Shown here in pieces: positions 33,910 to 42,025 of a DNA stretch of 52,746 bases. A model generated the notes under the pieces. It did no database searches and had not been told where the DNA came from. It saw only the letters and a program-made list of their open reading frames with translations. Position 1 is the first letter of the stretch; every line of letters starts with the position of its first letter. Source of the DNA: Galactobacter valiniphilus (lineage in GTDB: Bacteria > Actinomycetota > Actinomycetes > Actinomycetales > Micrococcaceae); contig NZ_QQXK01000028.1 of NCBI RefSeq assembly GCF_003575975.1, positions 1 through 52,746 of the forward strand, written 5' to 3'. Position numbers and translations under genes: made by a program.

Positions 33910-34284
33910 TCAGGCCCCGGGCGGCTGGCGCAGGCCGATGAGTCCGCCGAAGGGGTCCTCGACCTGGACGAGTCGCTCCCCGGAGAAGACCGTCTTGGGG
34001 CCGCGGTGGACCCGGCCACCGCGATTGACGCAGAAGTCTGCGGCTTCGTCGGCGTTCTCCACATCGAAGTAGGGGACAGTGCCCCCGAGATCGGCCCCGG
34101 CGTGGTTGAGCTCGTCCTCGGCGTGCAGCGTGAAGCGCACGGAGCCGAGCTCCCACACGGTCAGCTGCGGCATGGCCCGCTCGCCCGGTTTCCCGAAGAG
34201 GGCGGTGTACCAGGCGTAGGCCTCGTCCAGCCGCGGCGTGAAGAGGAAGACGTTCCCCACGTGGTGCACGTTCAAGCGGTCCAT
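33910..34284 (-). CDS. VOC-superfamily (glyoxalase/bleomycin-resistance-like) protein
   Basis: 124 aa from ATG 34284 after GGGGGAA. One VOC module: HHVGNVFLFTPRLDEAYAWYTALFG, then VWELGSVRFTLHAED and the closing VEDPFGGLIGLRQPPG. Metal ligands of the fold may be His near residue 6, His in FTLHAE and Glu in VEDP. The substrate is unknown. Expressed alone; a very long hairpin separates it from the upstream peptidase gene. Confidence 0.8.
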   Translation of the reverse strand: MDRLNVHHVGNVFLFTPRLDEAYAWYTALFGKPGERAMPQLTVWELGSVRFTLHAEDELNHAGADLGGTVPYFDVENADEAADFCVNRGGRVHRGPKTVFSGERLVQVEDPFGGLIGLRQPPGA

Positions 34285-34381
34285 GGTGTTCCCCCGTCCG
34301 GCCCCGCGGGGCGGTGCGATGAAGGCGTCCGGGGCCGGCCGCCGTCGTGCACCATCCTGGCCCCGCGCCGTCGCGCTGTCG

Positions 34382-34455
34382 ACACCAGAAGTTGGAGTGC
34401 GAAATGTCGTGAAAACCCGCAGTTTCACGACATTTCGCACTCCAACTTCAGGTGT
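34382..34455. repeat. Very long inverted repeat (27-bp perfect arms) between same-strand genes
   Basis: Arm 34388-34414 (starts GAAGTTGGAGTGCGAAATG) is the exact complement of 34423-34449; ACACC/GGTGT extend the stem by 5 bp after one mismatch. The loop is only 8 nt. It is poorer in G/C than its surroundings. It lies between the peptidase stop (34508) and the VOC start (34284), so it may terminate the peptidase transcript. Confidence 0.75.
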
Positions 34456-34507
34456 TGAGGCGGGCGCGGCTGTCGCGGCGGCGGCGAGCGGACTCGAGCG
34501 GGCCGGC

Positions 34508-35233
34508 CTAGGCGGGCGTCGCCTGGGCCGACTCGCGCCGGGAACCCATCGCCAGCAGGCCGGTGAGGAGCGGCGTGAGCTGCTCCCGCGCGACGTCGGG
34601 ATGCTCGGGGTGGAACTGCACGCCGAGCGCGGGGGCGTTGCGGTGGGCCACGGCCTCGATGGTCCCGTCGGCGGCCCGGGCGATCACGCGAAGCCCCGGG
34701 GCCAGCGCGCCCACGGCCTGATGATGCGTGCAGCGCACGTCGTGGGGGAGCTCCAGCGGGTAGGCCGCCCGCGCCGGGTGCAGCGCGGTGCCCACGAACG
34801 GATCGTCTCCGTTGGCCGTGTGCCCGGCCATGTCCTGGACCAGCGTCCCGCCGAGCGCCACGTTCATGAGCTGCAGCCCGCGGCAGATCCCCAGCAGCGG
34901 GGTCCCGGCGGCCACGCGGGCGCGGATGGCCGCGGCACCGACCTCGTCGGCCCACGGCTCGTGGTGGCCGGCGCCCGGGTAGTCCCCCGGCCCGCCGTAC
35001 AGGGCGGGCGAGACGTCCTCGCCGCCGAGCACCACGAGCACCGAGGCGAGCGCCGCCTCCTGCAACACCCGCGGGGCGGGGGCTTCCGCGGCCGGCACCA
35101 GGATGGGCCGCAAACCAGCGGTCTCCGTGGCGCGCATCGCCGCCGCGTTGAGGGTGTCGAGCTGGGATTGAAAGCGTGGGGCGTGCGGGCGCTGGGTGCG
35201 GACGTGGAGCAAGAGCGCGGTGGCGTGGCGCAT
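34508..35233 (-). CDS. Class-I glutamine amidotransferase-like peptidase C26 (gamma-glutamyl-GABA hydrolase type)
   Basis: 241 aa from ATG 35233. The nucleophile elbow GICRGLQL has Cys117; the acid/base pair is seen in FHPEH (His208, Glu210). DVSPALYGG near residue 75 and GTLVQDM are typical of PuuD-like hydrolases, which release glutamate from gamma-glutamyl compounds in polyamine breakdown. No polyamine genes are near, so the substrate is open. A longer reading from 35293 is open, but lacks family similarity. Confidence 0.88.
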   Translation of the reverse strand: MRHATALLLHVRTQRPHAPRFQSQLDTLNAAAMRATETAGLRPILVPAAEAPAPRVLQEAALASVLVVLGGEDVSPALYGGPGDYPGAGHHEPWADEVGAAAIRARVAAGTPLLGICRGLQLMNVALGGTLVQDMAGHTANGDDPFVGTALHPARAAYPLELPHDVRCTHHQAVGALAPGLRVIARAADGTIEAVAHRNAPALGVQFHPEHPDVAREQLTPLLTGLLAMGSRRESAQATPA

Positions 35234-35434
35234 GGCTGGGGGACTTCCTGGCCGCCGAAAGGGGATGCCACCACCTTGGCAGGGCGGCGTCACGGGGAGG
35301 TGCCGGTCCCGTGACGGCCGTGTTGCGGGCGGGCGGGGAGCGGTGGCGGAGCATCCGGCGGCGGTCTGCCGCCCGCGGCCTTCCGACGCCCGTCCGCGCC
35401 GCGCACCTGCCGGCCCGCCCGCCCGGCCCCGCGC

Positions 35435-36907
35435 CTAACGGGAGGCGGGCGCGGAAGGCGCCGTCGCGTCGTCGGGCAGCTGGGCCTCAGGTGCGTCCGG
35501 AACGGCCGGCACCGCGAGCACCGACCGTGCGGCCCAGAGCAGCGTCAGCGCCGCGGCGAGGCACAGCGCCTCCGTGATGGTCATGGCCCACACCACGCCG
35601 TCGAAGCCCCACAGCGCCCGCGCGCCGAAGACCACGGGGATGAAGAGCACCCCCTGCGCCACCGCCAGGATCGCCGCGCTGCGCATCTGGCCCGTGGCCT
35701 GGAAGAGAGCGATCGCCAGGCCCGTCAGCCCGTTGAAGAGCGTGGCCACCAGCATGGCCGTGAGGATCTTGGTCCCGTCCTCGATCACGGCGGGGTCGGC
35801 GCTGAAGAGCGCAAAGACGCCGTCGCGGAAGAGGAACACCACGCCGGAGAACACGACGGCGATGCCGAGGATCGCCGCGGCGCTCGCGAGCACCGCCCGG
35901 CGCAGGCGCTCCACGTTGCCGGCGCCGTGCGCGTAGGCCAGCAGCGGGATGATGACCATGAACACGCCCATGCCGATCATCTCGGGCAGCTGGGCGATGC
36001 GCAGGGCCACGCCCATCGCGGCGAGCAGCGCGGCTCCGTAGCCCACGGCCACCCAGTTCATGACGAGCGTCGTGACGATGAGGAACGAGGACTGCAGCAG
36101 CTCGGAGGCACCGACGCCCATGACCTCGCGGACCATCGGGCCGTCCACGCGCAGGTCCCGCGGCGACACCGAGGCGTGCCGCGAGCGCTTCGCGATCCAC
36201 CACAGGTAGTACCCGGCCATGACCACGTTGGAGAGCCCGAGCGCCAGCCCGGCGCCCGCCACGCCCCAGCCGAGGATCAGGATGAAGAGGACGTCGAACA
36301 CGAGGTTCGCCACGGTGGAGGCGATGAGCCCGGTCATGGACGCGACGGCCGCGCCCTCGGCGCGCACCACCTGCTCCAGCGCGAAGCAGACCACGTAGAC
36401 GGGGCAGAAACCGAACATGAGCGCGATGTAGAGGGCCGTGGGGGCCAGCGTCTCGCCCGAGGCGCCCCCCGCCTGGGCGATCGGGGTCGCGAACAGCACG
36501 CCGACCACCGCGAGCACGGCGCCCGCGGCGAGGGCGCCCCAGAAGGTGAAGGAGGAGACGGCGCGGATGCGCGCCTCAGTGGCCGGGGAGGCGGCGGACG
36601 CGGCGGGGGACGCGGAGGCCGAGCCAGCGGGCGTGCCGCCGGCCTCCTCGGAGCCCATGAGCCGCGACATGAGCGTGCCGCCGCCCACGCCGAACACGCC
36701 GCCCACGGCCATGATGAGCGCGAACACGGGCAGCGAGAACGTCAGCGCCGCGAGCAGCGCGGTGGAGTGCAGCGTGCCGATGAAGCCCGCGTTGATGATG
36801 TTGTAGACGGCCCCGACGATGAAGCCGGCCATCATCGGGACGCAGAGGTGGAGGAGTGCGCGCCACAGGGGCGCGGAGGAGAGTACGGAGCGGTGGTCGG
36901 TGGACAT
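35435..36907 (-). CDS. MATE-family multidrug efflux transporter
   Basis: 490 aa with twelve hydrophobic segments in two related halves (LCVPMMAGFIVGAVYNIINAGFIG; GASELLQSSFLIVTTLVMNW). It exports cationic compounds using an Na+ or H+ gradient. An Ala/Ser-rich insertion (about residues 86-112) sits in the second loop. The start at 36907 (MSTDHRSVL) has AAAGGA upstream. A MarR-family gene lies upstream on the same strand and may regulate it. Confidence 0.92.
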   Translation of the reverse strand: MSTDHRSVLSSAPLWRALLHLCVPMMAGFIVGAVYNIINAGFIGTLHSTALLAALTFSLPVFALIMAVGGVFGVGGGTLMSRLMGSEEAGGTPAGSASASPAASAASPATEARIRAVSSFTFWGALAAGAVLAVVGVLFATPIAQAGGASGETLAPTALYIALMFGFCPVYVVCFALEQVVRAEGAAVASMTGLIASTVANLVFDVLFILILGWGVAGAGLALGLSNVVMAGYYLWWIAKRSRHASVSPRDLRVDGPMVREVMGVGASELLQSSFLIVTTLVMNWVAVGYGAALLAAMGVALRIAQLPEMIGMGVFMVIIPLLAYAHGAGNVERLRRAVLASAAAILGIAVVFSGVVFLFRDGVFALFSADPAVIEDGTKILTAMLVATLFNGLTGLAIALFQATGQMRSAAILAVAQGVLFIPVVFGARALWGFDGVVWAMTITEALCLAAALTLLWAARSVLAVPAVPDAPEAQLPDDATAPSAPASR

Positions 36908-37048
36908 GGCGCGGCGTCCTTTCTTCGGTGGGTTGAGTGGGGTGCAGGGGTGATGTGGGCCCGTTTTTGGGCGTGAAATCCCCAGGCAGTGGGGTGGGGG
37001 AGGGCAAAAGGGCCGAAAAAACGCCCCAGGGGGGCGTTGGTGCGTTTC

Positions 37049-37100
37049 GGTGCCCGACGGCGCGTGGTCGGGTGGGTGCCCGACGGCGCGTGGTCGGGTG
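37049..37100. repeat. Two tandem 26-bp units carrying the dispersed CCCGACGGCGCG motif
   Basis: Units 37049-37074 and 37075-37100 are identical; a third begins (GGTGCC) and then diverges. Each unit contains GGTGCCCGACGGCGCGTGG then TCGGG, so CCCGAC can pair with GTCGGG. Exact or near copies lie at 16992 (plus) and 43324-43347 (minus). Confidence 0.8.
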
Positions 37101-37315
37101 GGTGCCGGTCGTCGAGCGGCGGGCCGGGCGGCCGTGCTCAGCTCGGCAGGTCTCGCGGGCCCGCGGAGGCGGTGTCGCTCGGGACGGCGGCGCAGTGGTG
37201 GTCCGATTTTCGGGTTTCAGGGGCCCCGCCGGCGGACCTACTGGTCAGTACGCGGACCAAACGCGGGGAGGCTCGGACCAGGGGCCGGGCGACGCGGACA
37301 AAGGGTGGGGGTGTG

Positions 37316-37344
37316 GTGGGGCCGGACGCTGGGTCCGGCCCCAC
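37316..37344 (-). terminator. Terminator after the MarR gene
   Basis: GTGGGGCCGGAC (37316-37327) is the exact complement of 37333-37344, loop 5 nt. It lies 45 bp after the MarR stop on the minus strand. Confidence 0.7.
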
Positions 37345-37388
37345 GCAAGGTGATGCGGTGAAGGGGTGCGGGCGGGGAGCCCGGCGGC

Positions 37389-38312
37389 TCAGCGACCCCA
37401 CGGGCCGCGGCGGGAGAAACCCCCGCGGTGGCCCTTGCCGCCGCGGAAGTCCGGGCCTGCCTCGGGGCCGCCCCAGCCCGGGCGGCGACGCCCTCCGCGG
37501 AACTCGCGCGCCTCGCCGTCGCGCTCCCCGTCGGCGCTCGGGCCGTCGAAGCCGCGCTCGCCGCGACCGCCTCGGCCGCCGCCGCGACCGCCTCGGCCGC
37601 CGCCGTGGCCGCCTCGGCGACCGCGCGGGCCGCGGGACCCGTCGCCGCCGACGTCGCGGGGATCGCGGCCCTCGCCGTCAGGGCCCTGGCCCTCGGGGTC
37701 GTCGATGCCCGGCTCGCCGCCGGGGCCGAATCCGGGCCCAAAACCGCGACCGCCGCGCGGGCCGAAGCCCGGGCCGCCGCGATGCCCGCGGCCACGTCCG
37801 CCTCGGCGCCCGAAGGCGGGGCCGCCCGGGAACCCGGGTCCGCCGAAGCCGCCGAACCCGGGCCCGCCCGGCATGCCGAAGCCCTCGGGCTGCGCGGCGG
37901 CGAGCTTGCGCAGGATCTGCAGCAGCGTGTCCAGCTCCTCCTCGGAGAGGGACTCGTAGATCTTGGCCTGGGCGGCGTTCATGTCGTCCCCAAACCCGGC
38001 GACCGCCTTGGCCCCGGCCTCGGTGACGAGGATGAGCTTGACGCGGGAATCGGTGGGGGAGGGCTTGCGCTCCACGAGGCCCCGCGTTTCGAGGCCCTGG
38101 AGGAGGCTCGTGACGCTGGCGGGGGTGGTCCCGCTCGCGTCGGCCAGGTCGCGGGCGATGATGCCCTGCTCCTGGAACCGCTCGATGTATCCGAGGGCGA
38201 AGGCCTGCTGACGGGTCAGGCCGCTTTCGCGGACCCAATCGTCTGCGGCGCCTCGACCGGCGAAGGCCAGCGAGCGCAACAATGCACTGATTTCGATGAT
38301 GTTGTCGTTCAT
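37389..38312 (-). CDS. MarR-family regulator with a long Gly/Arg-rich (RGG-like) tail
   Basis: 307 aa from ATG 38312. Residues 1-140 are a standard MarR winged helix (RQQAFALGYIERFQEQG, ASVTSLLQGLETRGLVERKPSPTDSRVKLI). Residues ~141-307 are almost wholly Gly, Arg, Pro, Phe, Asp: first FG/GPGF-type repeats, then RGGRGRG and GGRGGRGGG blocks, ending RRGPWGR. MarR proteins are normally about 140-170 aa. RGG tails elsewhere bind nucleic acid or drive condensate formation; that role is inferred. Two half sites at its start codon suggest autoregulation. The MATE exporter downstream is a likely target. Confidence 0.88.
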   Translation of the reverse strand: MNDNIIEISALLRSLAFAGRGAADDWVRESGLTRQQAFALGYIERFQEQGIIARDLADASGTTPASVTSLLQGLETRGLVERKPSPTDSRVKLILVTEAGAKAVAGFGDDMNAAQAKIYESLSEEELDTLLQILRKLAAAQPEGFGMPGGPGFGGFGGPGFPGGPAFGRRGGRGRGHRGGPGFGPRGGRGFGPGFGPGGEPGIDDPEGQGPDGEGRDPRDVGGDGSRGPRGRRGGHGGGRGGRGGGRGGRGERGFDGPSADGERDGEAREFRGGRRRPGWGGPEAGPDFRGGKGHRGGFSRRGPWGR

Positions 38313-38314
38313 GG

Positions 38315-38339
38315 TTAGAACTCTAATCATTAGAACTCG
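38315..38339. promoter_or_regulatory. MarR-type operator at the start of the MarR gene
   Basis: TTAGAACTCTAA (38315-38326) is an inverted repeat TTAGA-AC-TCTAA; TTAGAACTCGA follows at 38330-38340, giving direct half sites. The site abuts the start codon, so binding would block its own expression. Confidence 0.6.
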
Positions 38340-38369
38340 AACAATCAAGCGTGAGCTGCACCACGCACA

Positions 38370-38399
38370 GGCGGGGCGGGGCAACCGCCCCGCCCCGCC
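38370..38399 (-). terminator. Terminator after the LCP gene
   Basis: GGCGGGGCGGGGC (38370-38382) and its exact complement (38387-38399), loop AACC, 26 bp after the LCP stop on the minus strand. Confidence 0.65.
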
Positions 38400-38424
38400 G
38401 CGTCGTCGTGCGCTTGAAATGCGC

Positions 38425-39480
38425 CTACTTACCCTTGAATTCCTCGGGAATCGAGGCGTAGAGCTCCTCCATGGTGCCCTGCTCCATGGCGTTGCCGACC
38501 TTGAGATCCCACTCGGGACTGTTCAGGACCACCGAGGCACCTCCGGCCTGTCCCGTGCCGGCGTTGGGCAGGGTGAAGTTGCGGATGTCCTTGCCGCGGA
38601 CGTCCTTCATCTGCAGCGCCAGGCCGATCAGCATCTGCTTGTCCGCGAGGCCGGAGTCCATCGTCACTGAGGGCATCATGCTCCCGAGGACGTCCGCGAT
38701 CTTGTTCGGCGAGGACATGACCTCGGCCGAGAGCACCTTGGAGACCACGGCCTTCAGGAACTGCTGCTGGTTCTTCACGCGCTGGTAGTCGCTCGTGAGG
38801 AAGGCATGGCGCTCGCGGACCCACTTGAGCGCGCGCTGGCCCTCGATGTGGATCTTGCCCGCCTCGAAGCAGACATCCGGCGTGGTCTTGTAGGCGCAGA
38901 AGGCCTTGGGGTTATCCACGGTCACGCCGCCGATGGCGCGGGTCAGCTCGCGGAAGCCGTCGAAGTCGATGGCCGCGACGTGGTCGATCTGCACGTCGAG
39001 CATCTTCTCGATGGTCATGCGCAGCTTCGGCACGCCGCCGTACTGCAGGGCGGCGTTGATCTTGTCCGAGCCCACGCCGGGGATGTTCACGTAGGTGTCG
39101 CGCATGATCGACATGACGTAGACGTGATCGTGGCCCTCGGGGATGTGCACGAGCATCATCGAATCCGAGCGCTGGTCGGTGCCGTTGGCGGTGAGGTCGA
39201 GGGCGGCCCCGGTCTCCGACTTGTCGGCGCCGAGGAGCAGGATGTTCATGCTCTGATCCCCGGGGTCCTTGTACGGCTGGTCCGAGTAGGTGGGGAGCAC
39301 GTCCTCCTTGGCCACCACCTGCGCCGAGTCGAAGGCCTTATTCAGCTTGAGCGCGTAGGCGCCGCCGACTCCCAGGACGCACGCCACCACCATGGTCACG
39401 GCGAGGATCGTCACCTTCACCGGGTGGCGACGCTCGCGGCGCAGGCGGCGCGGGACGTAGCTGGGGTCGTCTTGCTGCAC
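38425..39480 (-). CDS. LytR-CpsA-Psr (LCP) family cell-wall protein
   Basis: 351 aa, GTG start at 39480. A basic N-terminus (RRLRRERRHPVK) precedes one membrane segment (about 23-44). The LCP domain follows: MNILLLGADK, TDQRSDSMMLVHIPE, SIMRDTYVNIPGVGSDKINAALQYGG, AIDFDGFRELTRAIGGVTVDNP and ALKWVRERH..SDYQRVKNQQQFL. The Arg and Asp residues that hold polyprenyl pyrophosphate are present. LCP enzymes attach glycopolymers to peptidoglycan outside the cell. Repeat copy C and a CCCGACGGCGCG motif lie upstream. Confidence 0.94.
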   Translation of the reverse strand: MQQDDPSYVPRRLRRERRHPVKVTILAVTMVVACVLGVGGAYALKLNKAFDSAQVVAKEDVLPTYSDQPYKDPGDQSMNILLLGADKSETGAALDLTANGTDQRSDSMMLVHIPEGHDHVYVMSIMRDTYVNIPGVGSDKINAALQYGGVPKLRMTIEKMLDVQIDHVAAIDFDGFRELTRAIGGVTVDNPKAFCAYKTTPDVCFEAGKIHIEGQRALKWVRERHAFLTSDYQRVKNQQQFLKAVVSKVLSAEVMSSPNKIADVLGSMMPSVTMDSGLADKQMLIGLALQMKDVRGKDIRNFTLPNAGTGQAGGASVVLNSPEWDLKVGNAMEQGTMEELYASIPEEFKGK

Positions 39481-39647
39481 GGGGCGGTCCTAGCGAAAGG
39501 GGGCAGGGCGGTGCCGGCCCCTGGCGGGGCCCCGCGTTCCTTGCATTGCAAGGCCCGACGGCGCGGGGGCACCTCCCCATGGTGCCCGATGTCGGGCGCG
39601 CACACGACTTGCGCACGGCGCGCACAGCTGGGACACACACTGCATCC

Positions 39648-39723
39648 GTATCGTCGTAGACACCTCAACAGGGTGCGAGTGATGACACGAAGCCCCGGCC
39701 TTTCCCCCAAAGGCCGGGGCTTC
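39648..39723. repeat. Dispersed intergenic repeat with hairpin, copy C
   Basis: The core at 39653-39687 matches copies A/B with one missing base and no more than one substitution. It is followed by a perfect 15-bp hairpin (39689-39703 with 39709-39723, loop CCCCC). GCACGGCGCGCACAG at 39613-39627 also occurs just before copy B (29490-29504), so B and C share flanks. It lies between the aldo/keto reductase stop and the LCP start. Confidence 0.78.
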
Positions 39724-39777
39724 ACTCATGTCCGGGGCGTCCCGGGGCGCCCCACCGCGCCGGCGGTGGGGTGCGGC

Positions 39778-40605
39778 TCAGCCGTTGAAGTCGGCCGGGT
39801 GCGGGCCGGTGCGGCCGTCGCGCTCGAGGGCGTCGATCGCGGCGAGCTCCTCGGCGCTCAGCTCGAAGCCGAACACGTCGAGGTTGGCGGCGATGCGTTC
39901 GGGCGTCACGGACTTGGGGATGACGATGCGGCCCTGCTGCAGGTGCCAGCGCAGCACCGCCTGCGCCGGGGTGACGCCGTGGGCCGCCGCGGCGTTGACG
40001 ACGGCCGCCTCGCCGAGGACGGCGCTCTGCGCGAGCGGGCTCCAGGCCTCCGTGGCGATGCCCAGCCGCGTGTTCGCCTCCTGCGTGGCGCAGTTCTGCA
40101 GCGCCGGGTGCAGCTCCACCTGATTCACGGCCGGAACCGTGCCGCCCAGGGCGACCACGCGCTCGAGATGCTCCGGCAGGAAGTTGGAGACGCCGATCGA
40201 GGCGGCCAGGCCGGCGTCGCGCGCCGCCTCCAGACCCTGCCAGGCGCCGAGGTAACGATCGCTGGCCGGGGCCGGCCAGTGGATGAGGTAGAGGTCGACG
40301 GCGTTCAGGCCGAGCCGCTCGAGGCTCGCCTCGAGGGCGGGGCGCACGGCGTCGCGCTCCAGGGCGTCGATCCAGAGCTTGGTGGTGACAAAGAGCTCCT
40401 CGCGGGGGAGCCCGGAGGCGGCGATGGCGCGGCCGACGCCTGCCTCGTTGCCGTAGATGCTCGCGGTGTCGATGCTGCGGTAGCCGGCGGCGAGGGCGGC
40501 CTCGACGGCGGCCTGTGCGCCGTCGTCCGGGACCTGGAAGACGCCGAAGCCGAGCTGGGGCATCTGGCGGCCGTCGTTGAGGGTGATCGTGGGGACGGTG
40601 GTCAT
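39778..40605 (-). CDS. Aldo/keto reductase
   Basis: 275 aa from ATG 40605, preceded by AGGAG. The catalytic tetrad is complete: Asp46 and Tyr51 in DTASIYGNE, Lys76 in TTKLW, His109 in LIHWP. The NADPH-binding end PKSVTPERIAANLDVF is present. It matches the 2,5-diketo-gluconate reductase/YvgN-like group, which reduce aldehydes and ketones. It follows the MFS exporter by about 50 bp on the same strand and may share its transcript. Confidence 0.93.
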   Translation of the reverse strand: MTTVPTITLNDGRQMPQLGFGVFQVPDDGAQAAVEAALAAGYRSIDTASIYGNEAGVGRAIAASGLPREELFVTTKLWIDALERDAVRPALEASLERLGLNAVDLYLIHWPAPASDRYLGAWQGLEAARDAGLAASIGVSNFLPEHLERVVALGGTVPAVNQVELHPALQNCATQEANTRLGIATEAWSPLAQSAVLGEAAVVNAAAAHGVTPAQAVLRWHLQQGRIVIPKSVTPERIAANLDVFGFELSAEELAAIDALERDGRTGPHPADFNG

Positions 40606-40658
40606 GGTGACTCCTGGTGGGATGGGGGTGGCTGAAAGGGAGGGCGATGTGGGCCCGG

Positions 40659-41858
40659 TCAGGCGTCGGCGGCGACGGTGTGGTCGGCGCCGGTGCGCTC
40701 GGAGGCCCGGGAGTACTCGCCGCCGCGCACGCGGGTGGCGAGCAGGAAGAGGGCCAGGCCGGCCAGCGTGATGGCGGCGCCGATCCAGAGCGGCGAGGTG
40801 TAGCCGAGGCCTGCCGCGAGGCCCAGGCCCGCGGCCCAGGCGCCCAGCGCGTTGCCGAGGTTGAAGGCCGCGATGTTGGCGCCGGAGGCGAGGGTGGGCG
40901 CGGCGTCCGCGTGGTTCATGATGCGGGCCTGCAGGCCGGGCACCGTGGCGAAGCCGAAGCCGCCCATGAGCACGAGGGCGATGACGGTGGCCACGGGCGA
41001 GGCGGCGGTGAGGGCGAAGGCCACGAGGATGAGCGTCAGCCCGCCGAAGAGCACGATGAGGGTCAGCGGCAGGTTGCGATCCGCCGCCTTGCCGCCCAGC
41101 AGATTGCCGGCGAAGAGGCCCACGCCAAACACGATGAGCAGCCACGGGACGGCGCCGGCCGGGAAGCCGGAGACCTCCGTGAGCGTGTAGGCGATGAAGG
41201 TGAAGGCGCCGAACATGCCGCCGTAGCCGAGCACGGTGATGCCCATGGAGTACCAGACCTGCGGGTTGGCGAAGAGGCGCAGCTCCGCGCCGACCGAGCC
41301 GCCCTGCGGGGCCGGCGTGCGCGGCACGAGCGTGGCGATCCCCACGAGGGCGAGCAGGCCCACGGCGGTGATCATCCAGAAGGTGGCGCGCCAGCCGAAG
41401 GCCTGGCCGATGAAGGTGCCGAGCGGGACGCCGGCGACGTTGGCGATGGTGAGGCCGGCAAACATGATGGAGATGGCCCCCGCGCGCTTGTCCTCGCGGA
41501 CGAGGTTGGCCGCGACCACGGCGCCGATGCCGAAGAAGGCGCCGTGGCACAACGCGGCGACGATGCGACCGGTCATCATGAGCACGTAGCTCGGGGCCAG
41601 CGCCGAGAGGAGGTTGCCGGCGATGAAGAGCACCACGAGGCCCAGAAGCGCGCGCTTGCGCTCGACGCGGCGCAACAGGAGCGTGAGCGTGATGCCGCCG
41701 AGCGCGACGGCGAGGGCGTAGCCGGAGATGAGGTAGCCGGCCTGGGTATCGGTGACGCCGAAGTCCGCCGCCACCTCGGGCAGCAGGCCCATGATGACGA
41801 ACTCGGTGAGGCCGATGCCGAAGCCGCCGAGGGCGAGGGCAAAGAGGGCGGCGGGCAT
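40659..41858 (-). CDS. MFS transporter (AraJ/DHA1-type efflux)
   Basis: 399 aa from ATG 41858 (MPAALFALALGGFGIGLTEF), the family start; longer readings to 41969 are open. Twelve hydrophobic segments are seen. GRIVAALCHGAFFGIGAVVAA and the antiporter-like GLTIANVAGVPLGTFIGQ region are typical of DHA1 exporters of drugs or sugars. It is divergent from a MarR regulator with an operator between them. Confidence 0.9.
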   Translation of the reverse strand: MPAALFALALGGFGIGLTEFVIMGLLPEVAADFGVTDTQAGYLISGYALAVALGGITLTLLLRRVERKRALLGLVVLFIAGNLLSALAPSYVLMMTGRIVAALCHGAFFGIGAVVAANLVREDKRAGAISIMFAGLTIANVAGVPLGTFIGQAFGWRATFWMITAVGLLALVGIATLVPRTPAPQGGSVGAELRLFANPQVWYSMGITVLGYGGMFGAFTFIAYTLTEVSGFPAGAVPWLLIVFGVGLFAGNLLGGKAADRNLPLTLIVLFGGLTLILVAFALTAASPVATVIALVLMGGFGFATVPGLQARIMNHADAAPTLASGANIAAFNLGNALGAWAAGLGLAAGLGYTSPLWIGAAITLAGLALFLLATRVRGGEYSRASERTGADHTVAADA

Positions 41859-41924
41859 GGATGGCCGTTCGCTAGGAGGAAGGGGTGGCGTGGCGCCTGC
41901 GTCATTGCGCGCGTCCGCAATTAG

Positions 41925-41971
41925 TGCGTTTGCGGTAGTTGCAAACGCAATGAATAGATAGTTGCACACGC
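41925..41971. promoter_or_regulatory. Operator in the MFS/MarR divergent promoter
   Basis: TGCGTTTGC (41925-41933) and GCAAACGCA (41941-41949) form a perfect inverted repeat; TAGTTGCAAACGC (41937-41949) recurs as TAGTTGCACACGC (41959-41971). It is the only A/T-rich stretch nearby and fits MarR binding. Confidence 0.7.
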
Positions 41972-42025
41972 GGGTTATCTGCGCAAGTGGGTAGACTGTG
42001 TCCCGAACAACGGCGAAGGAGAGTC

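Larger units (their letters stand above)
36908..37388. other. Repeat-rich intergenic region between MarR and MATE genes
   Basis: No gene was found in 481 bp. It holds a small hairpin AACGCCCC/GGGGCGTT (37020-37038), the 26-bp tandem repeat (37049-37100) and the MarR terminator (37316-37344). The promoter of the MATE gene should lie near its left end. Confidence 0.6.
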
